NCBI GenBank assembly: GCA_001949185.1
Contig: BDGG01000002.1
Span: 7,530,772 to 7,594,771 of the forward strand
Reading direction: 5' to 3'
Length of the DNA: 64,000 nt
Source: Ramazzottius varieornatus
Taxonomy: Eukaryota; Tardigrada; Eutardigrada; Parachela; Ramazzottiidae
The number at the start of each line of letters is the position of its first letter. Within the stretch, counting starts at the first letter, position 1. A program made the translations under genes and the position numbers. The notes under the pieces are model-generated. The model saw only the letters and a list, made by a program, of their open reading frames with translations. It was not told the origin of the DNA and did not search any database. Below, piece by piece: positions 58,071 through 64,000 of this stretch.

Positions 58071-58962
58071 GACCCAACGGGTAGCACTTTGATTCGATTT
58101 ATCACATATACAGGCATGCTACCTTCTAAAATTTCAAACATGCAGTACCACAAGGCGCTTTACTTGTCATTCCCCACCGAACATCACCAAGGTAACTTTT
58201 GACTTTTCTTCATCAATGACCAGCGTGATACAGCGGAGACCTCCTCTCGCCGACAGAATTTCGCAGGGAACCCGGAAATGACACTGCGAAATCATCTTGC
58301 GACAAGGCAACGATTAGATTCTGTTGTAGCAAAAGAACTCAAGCAGTGTTTGAGATAACTTGAAGGTTTGCTCGTTCAACGTTTGTTCGATATTCAGTAC
58401 GAAAATAATTTCGCAATTTTTCTCCGACTTTAAGTGTGTCTCGCTTGATAGACGTTTTTTCCCCCTATTTTCATACTTTATTAGCCGCAGACAATTTCAA
58501 AATTCAGTATTGGAGAAGTATTCAGTTCTACAGTATGAAACGGAAGATTTTAACGCGCGCACATGGAAGACTCGTACCGGCTTGTGTCGCGTAGGTCTGA
58601 ATATCGGATGAATGGAAAAACAGTGGTGTCTTCAAGTGAGGTCCACACTGCATCCGGTCTCACGCGTCTAACGTGCCGCTCGACTGTATCCGCCCAGGCA
58701 GTAGCTCTATAACATGAACAGCAAGACAAATATCAATCACCATAAGATAATACCGTTGTACACTGGGTATCACAGCTTGCGCAACTGTTGGATCATCATA
58801 AAAAAATTAGACATCAACAGGTTAGATTGTGCTAAAGTCAGTTTAGGGTATGGAACCACACAGCCGAACGGATTTGCTAAAAATCTTCAAGCCCGGCGCC
58901 ACTTTGCTACTTACGTATCAGCGGAAGAAAGCAGCGGGCTCATATCTGTTCATTCGTGAGAT
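58071..58962. other. divergent intergenic stretch
   Basis: Shared upstream region of the KH gene (minus) and the Ly6-like gene (plus). No coding exon or repeat recognised. Confidence 0.45.
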
Positions 58963-59598
58963 ATGACGGGATTCATGGGAACGCATCAGCACAGTCCTCA
59001 CTGGAGTTTTTCGTATCTTTTGTTGACGGGCTTTCGTGTGGCGGTCTTGTTGTCCTTGCTTTCTTCCTTAGGTAAGTCCCTCGTTCTTTATGAACGGTGC
59101 TACTGATACCGCCAGCTTGTCTTGTAGTCTCTGCCACCTGGTGTAATATTTGCGATTACACGAAAGCAGATAGCTGCGAAGACCCTGCACACTACCGAAG
59201 AGTCGATTGTACCACCTTTTGGTCCGCCAGCAAGTACTGTTTCAAGTTTAACGGAACCCGCAACGCGGTTCGCAAGAATGGCGGAGAGATTTCCACAACC
59301 GGTAAGTGTATCTTCCCCAACCGATACCCAGAGTAAATACTTGACTGCAACAGGTGTTCATCGGGCTTGCGAGCTGGAATCCGATCTTGAGACCTATGGA
59401 CTTGTCGACGCTTCCCCTGGTTGCGCGAATCTCCACGTTTTCAATAAAAACACCTCGCTTTACAACACTTTCGTCTACGATGGCACTCTCTGCATATGCC
59501 AGGAAGACGACTGCAACAAAGGGACAGTCAACTTCCGGTCCTCTGCCCTATTCATCCTAATCTTGTTTCCTTTCTCGATTTTCTGCCATAATATTTAG
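58963..59598 (+). CDS. Ly6/three-finger GPI-type surface protein
   Basis: Three exons (58963-59071, 59128-59301, 59354-59598) give 175 residues. A hydrophobic leader (VAVLLSLLSSLG) is followed by a ten-cysteine module: WCNICDYTKADSCEDP, VDCTTF, KYCFKF, RACELE, PGCANL and LCICQEDDCNKG. The final CxCxxDxCN is the signature of the Ly6/uPAR fold. The C-terminus is hydrophobic (SALFILILFPFSIF), fitting a GPI anchor signal. NGT and NTS-type sites may be glycosylated. Invertebrate relatives (quiver/sleepless, boudin) modulate channels or septate junctions; the specific role here is unknown. An AATAAA near 59773 lies downstream, between this gene and the convergent LST2 gene. Confidence 0.82.
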
Positions 59599-59850
59599 CT
59601 AACTGGATAATAGCAAGATATTGAACTGGAAAGTTTACTTGGTCTTTGATGCTGTCGACGTAACCGGCCTAATACAAACCGACTCCTAACTGTACAAAAT
59701 TTCCGCTACATCTAGTAGACGTGAGTGAATAGAACTTTCACTGGAAGACCACTCGAATGCAATCAACATTGAAATAAAAAGGTAAAAGGATAACACTCAC
59801 TATGAAATATTCGCGTGAAGGACGGTCTTGAGGACTCTAAGGCCGGAGGT

Positions 59851-62800
59851 CTATACATTGGTCGTAGAGGACGGGGCTGAAGGACTTGGTTGACTAGTGG
59901 ACGACGAGGAGGTAGTAGTTTCTGGACTCGACGCAGAAAACGGCACAGCGTACAACATGCAGTTGTTGCATACTCGAACTGGTCGTTGAATTTGAAAATG
60001 CGGAAGAGGAATGGTGTTTGAGCTACACTGCTGACAGAAAACCTGGAAAACACAAGCAAAAACCTCGGTTAGAGCGGCGCAGAAATCCATCCGAGAAGGT
60101 AACAAGAACACCCAACATCCAGCACCTGCATACATATGCCATGCGATATATGCCGAAAAGCATATGCAGGTGCGTGAGACGCTATCCATCACGCGCCCGC
60201 ATGAATACATACTGTACAGTGACGGACAGACAACTCGATGTATGCAGGTAAGTGAGATATGACACATTCGATTGGCGTCCTCTTCCACTTCGAAACCAGT
60301 TTGACCGTTCTGATTTCTACTAGCACTACACGACAATACACACTTCTAATTACCTTGCCACAGTTGCGGCAGTGGTGCTTCCGTCTAACAAACGTGAATG
60401 GTGCGTCACATGCCGCGCACAGCAGAGCCTGTTCGTCAGGAATCCATGCTGGTGGATCTGCGAACGAGCAGATAAAACAATGTCAACCGCCAACTGACAG
60501 AAACAAGACCAGTCAGTGTAGCTATTGTTTGTGCAAGCGCATACGCACCTTTAGAAGTAGTCGAACGAGCTCTTTCCCCAGCCGACACCAGCAGGTTTTG
60601 ACGGTAGTGTGAAGTGGACGGGTCGGCCGGAATGGCTACTGCTGGTGACGTTGTGGCTTGTGCTGCTGTTTCTTTCGCCGGAAAAGAAGTGTCGGAATGC
60701 ATGTCGAAAATGCATTTCAGAATGGATCGTAAATCGCTGGCGTAATTCTGATGCAACTGATCTGCCACACCTACAATAAGGAAAACCCAACGTGAATGAA
60801 CCAACTTGATAAAAAGAGCATTAATTAAACTGTACATGGACACCGAAAAGGCAGTAGTCAGAAATCCGGTCAGGAAGGGCGAAGATCCGCTTTCCAATGA
60901 GAATTCAGCAAACGAACCCGATAAGACTATCTTTCCAAAGTGGCGCACGGTTGCAGCCAATACATCGAAAACGTGCGCCACTTGGGAAAACAGTTATACC
61001 GATTTCGCTTGCCCAAGTGGCGCACACTTCCAGCGGGGCTGGCTAAAGTATGGGCCACTTGGCGAAACCGACCTTAACGAGTTTGTTTGCCTGCGTTCCA
61101 GAAGTCAAGATATTATCGCTTGTACATTTCCGCACAGGAAGCTTTGGAAACCGAAATTTGGTAGGCGGAAACAATATGATAAGTCAAGCGTATCATACTA
61201 ACCGGAAATGCAGACATAAAGTCGTTGAATCAAGTCGGTGCTGCTGCGGAACTTGGTGCGTATCTCATAGTGAGCTGCCATTTCCATGCGCTGTAGCATC
61301 ATGGCCAGTTCTTCGTCGTTCAGACCTGTGGGGCTACACCACAAAAGCAGCAATAAAATCTCCAACAACAAAAGTTCGCTACCGATACCCACTAATTAGG
61401 CTGCTTTGTGACCTACGATAGTACCTGTCAGCAGTTCTGTTCTCCTCTGGCATGGAGAACTTGCCTAGCGTTGAGCCTTTTCCCAAAGACGGTAGTGCCC
61501 GACAGAGCTTCTCGACGTAATCATGTACAACAGGAATATCGTACTCTTGGACGGAAATATCATCCACACCAAGGGTTTCCTTCATGATCACTGAAGGTTC
61601 TTCGGCGCGACAAAGGCACTTCTCTAGCGTGAAGAGTTCTTCTCGGTTAAGCGTCAGCAGAAGCTCCCTGAAAAACGTAACCACAACAGTATTAATCCGG
61701 AAGTGATTCTTCACTATCTGATTTCCGGTTCGATTTTCCATTCAAGTTTAATTCATCGATTCTTATCGGTAATATTCTGAATTCAGTCTCAGTTCGCTAC
61801 TGGACAAGGTGGCTTGCTGCTTACTTGATTCGGGATAGCAAACGAAGGAAATGCCTGAACATCTCCGGTACTAGCATGGCATCCTGCTCGATACGTAGTG
61901 GTCCTTCAGGAAAAACAAGTAGGCCAGCCACGATGGCCAAACGAGGAATGGTGAACATTAAAGCCGGATCACAGCTTTCAATCATGTCGGCCGTTATAAA
62001 CTTTAATCTCATGGCTCTGCAATCGCAAGTGCATATTAAACTTTCCACAAGGCCAATATTAAGGGGAGTAAAACCTCGCCATAGCAAGCCATGCCACGCA
62101 CCACAACAGCCAGCCTAATAACTCTTGTTAATTACCGTACGGCTTACCATGAAGCGTCAAATCAGCTCGGATAATTAATAGGAATGACTTTTGATCCGCG
62201 ATTACTCAGTTTAATAAGGGCAGATAAAGAAAATCCTTTCTTACCTGAGAGTTGTTTCGGAAAAGAGCACTATGACATCCTGATGCAGGCCATATTCCTT
62301 AGATGTCTTCACCGGTACCATAGCGCTTACGTAACTGCAAAAAGAAGGTTTTGAGCATTTCGTAAGCCAAGCGGAAAGTCGATATCGACTGAAACCATCT
62401 TTACGTAACGTGCGTATTTCCCTCACCTCAGCTCAAATTCCGCAAACATATGGTCAAAAACTCTCAGCATCTCGACGACACGGTCGCTGTAAGTAGTAGC
62501 ATCGCGAAAGTATTGCTCTCGCAAAGCTACACGGAGCGTGTCCAGTTGACGAGTTACTGCTCGAGCTAATGGTCGCATCGCTGCACTTTCTATCTCCCGA
62601 TTGAGAATGTTCGATCCAGCCGAAAGACACTGAAAATAGACCGAAAATATACTCTAAACATTCCCCAACATCAACATGAACAAGCCCAACAGGAGGAAAC
62701 ATCTCTGAAATAAAAAGTGAGTTTCTGGGAGCTTGACAAGCAAACTCGACAAGACTGTTTGTTCCGAGTGGGGCACACTTCCAGACAATAACACCGATGA

Positions 62801-63329
62801 CGTGTGCCCCCAAGGAAGACAATCTTGTCGAATTATTCGCCAAACTCCCAGATGAACGCCATCCAGCCAAAACGTTCCAAGAACTACCCATAACATACTA
62901 AGATGTTCAAACGAGGGGAAGAACGACACACCTCAGCCCCAAACCACAGTTGTCCAGAAAGACTTTCATGGACCACATCATCGGGGAACTTCACACGATA
63001 ATCTCGAATCGCTCGTCGATTCGGAGGTACAGCTTGACTGACGACATTCTCCAGAAGCTGTAGCACCTTGTCTTGATAGCTACGGAGCTTGGCTACCAAA
63101 GTCGTACATCTTTCTGGTTCTTTCCTGCCATCGAAGCCGTCGAGTTCGCTAGCTACTTGATTCAGTTCTTGATCAGCCGTGTAGAACTTTGACAGCAGAT
63201 TATCGTCCGAATTCTACAGAAAATTAGAAATGAATTTCTACGGATAGTTATCAACAACGAAAGTCTTACCTTTGGCTGGTAGAACCATCTCTTCATGGAG
63301 TAGTAGGCTGTCTGCATGTTGGAAGACAT
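59851..63329 (-). CDS. LST2: LST2/ZFYVE28-like FYVE protein
   Basis: Ten exons give 572 residues: 63329-63270, 63213-62932, 62629-62427, 62334-62245, 62016-61825, 61667-61425, 61333-61203, 60770-60549, 60457-60354 and 60042-59851. The conserved N-terminal region is clear: [15 protein letters not shown]-type sequence (here [18 protein letters not shown]), [70 protein letters not shown]. The C-terminal FYVE finger (~475-535) has [28 protein letters not shown] and VFCQQCS, with the RRKHHCR lipid-binding motif complete. LST2 resides on early endosomes, binds PI3P when not monoubiquitinated, and restrains EGFR signalling. The middle region is much shorter than in human ZFYVE28 (about 890 residues). 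Introns 2 and 7 hold three family A elements. Confidence 0.93.
60122..60175. repeat. intronic inverted repeat (GCACCTGCATA...)
   Basis: GCACCTGCATACATATGC pairs with GCATATGCAGGTGC about 25 bp downstream, in LST2 intron 9. It is unrelated to family A. Confidence 0.6.
60905..61090. repeat. two adjoining palindromic elements family A, LST2 intron 7
   Basis: Cores at 60936-60986 and 61012-61063 share the segment between them. The outer arm GCAAACGAACCCGATAAGACT matches, inverted, TCGTTAAGG-type ends of the second copy. This may be a nested or partly duplicated insertion. Confidence 0.8.
62735..62865. repeat. palindromic element family A, LST2 intron 2
   Basis: The longest pairing seen. ACTCGACAAGACTGTTTGTTC pairs with the downstream GACAATCTTGTCGA side around core 62764-62813 (GAGTGGGGCACAC and GTGTGCCCCC). 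Outer arms GGGAGCTTGAC and GCCAAACTCCC extend it. Confidence 0.85.
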
Positions 63330-64000
63330 CTTAGAGTAATATTCGGTGATCTCCTCGGGCTTCACTGAGACGAGGACATCCTGAGAGCTACTGCGTATCG
63401 TCAGGTCCTTGAAGCACGGCACGGAAATAGTAATAGTGATTGTAAAGTCGTCCGATCAGCACAATTTCCTGCAAGTACAAGACTATGCGTCCAAGTGCGA
63501 CAAAGCAAGGCCCAAGGGCAACACAAAGCGACAAACTCATGTCAGTACCTGCAGGTGACACCACGCGCTTCCAACACAGGCACGAGTACAGTGCACAGTA
63601 TTCACCTACTCAGAAACCATTCATCGTTAGCACTGTTGTACGACAACTCATCGTAGTCCTCGCGCTTCCATCGAGATGATACGGCGTACTCCGATAACAG
63701 ACTGAACTTCCGGAGAAGGCGTCCCAGATCTCCAGAGCAGTGTTCGGCAGGTAAACATTCCAGTTCCCCGATTGGGACGCACTTCCGGCTTATGCCTTTG
63801 GCTTGGCTAAATTGCCTTCTAATGACGTCAATTCCTAGCTGTAGTGGACCTTAATCAAGTGCAGGTTTGATTAAGTCACTGTACACGGCGGAAAATTAAA
63901 AATTAAAATTCAAATGAACTGCGGATTGAAATGGCGCTATTCACCTGAAAAACGAAGGATGAGGAAAAGCTCAAGCTGTCAACGATAAAAATGAAACAAA
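63330..64000. other. upstream region of LST2
   Basis: No further gene seen. In-frame open sequence continues upstream of the LST2 ATG to about 63422 without another ATG. CCGGAAGT motifs (complement strand) occur near 63706 and 63783. Confidence 0.4.

Overview
The window is eukaryotic nuclear DNA from a small-genome animal, most likely an ecdysozoan invertebrate. Tardigrade-like is my guess; nothing in the sequence proves it. Support comes from intron-split genes with GT-AG junctions and mostly short introns, animal-specific families (TRIAP1, CELF, NBAS, LST2/ZFYVE28, Ly6-like and canopy-like proteins) and a secreted protein with a CBM14 chitin-binding domain. A run of N marks a draft assembly. 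I rebuilt gene models by joining exons so that splice phase and protein family both agree. For most genes the exon lengths sum to a multiple of three.

Layout. 0-6 kb: minus-strand genes for a canopy-like ER protein ending in KDEL, TRIAP1 and a folate-receptor-like protein, plus a decayed cyclophilin-like stretch on plus. 6.5-11 kb: minus-strand genes for a CBM14 secreted protein and an unrecognised coiled-coil Ser/Arg-rich protein. 11.5-15 kb: a 16-exon ACSS3-type acyl-CoA synthetase on plus. 18.4-27.9 kb: a three-RRM CELF RNA-binding protein on plus, with two 2.9 kb introns and the assembly gap. 29-30.2 kb: a Pro/Tyr-rich protein whose only recognisable domain is a PAW domain. 30.6-36.3 kb: an accessory zone with a BTB pseudogene, a 1.7 kb DNA transposon with ~150 bp terminal inverted repeats, a DUF2828 pseudogene with three in-frame TAG codons, and a PIF/Harbinger-like MITE. 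37-40.2 kb: a LENG9-like RWD/MJ1316/2H-phosphodiesterase gene converging on an intronless GT31 glycosyltransferase. 40.9-48.3 kb: NBAS, apparently short at its C-terminus. 49.8-53.8 kb: two tandem divergent seven-helix receptors with identical intron phases. 54.3-63.3 kb: an XTBD-like protein, a KH plus proline-rich protein, a Ly6/three-finger protein and LST2 with its FYVE finger.

The most striking structure outside genes is a family of palindromic elements. Its core is a pair of AAGTGGCGCAC arms around a ~25 bp loop. I found 14 copies, 13 of them inside introns of seven genes and none in an exon. At least four other inverted-repeat elements are present. The genes do not form a pathway. They are ordinary housekeeping, trafficking, RNA-binding and surface genes interrupted by one transposon-rich accessory segment.
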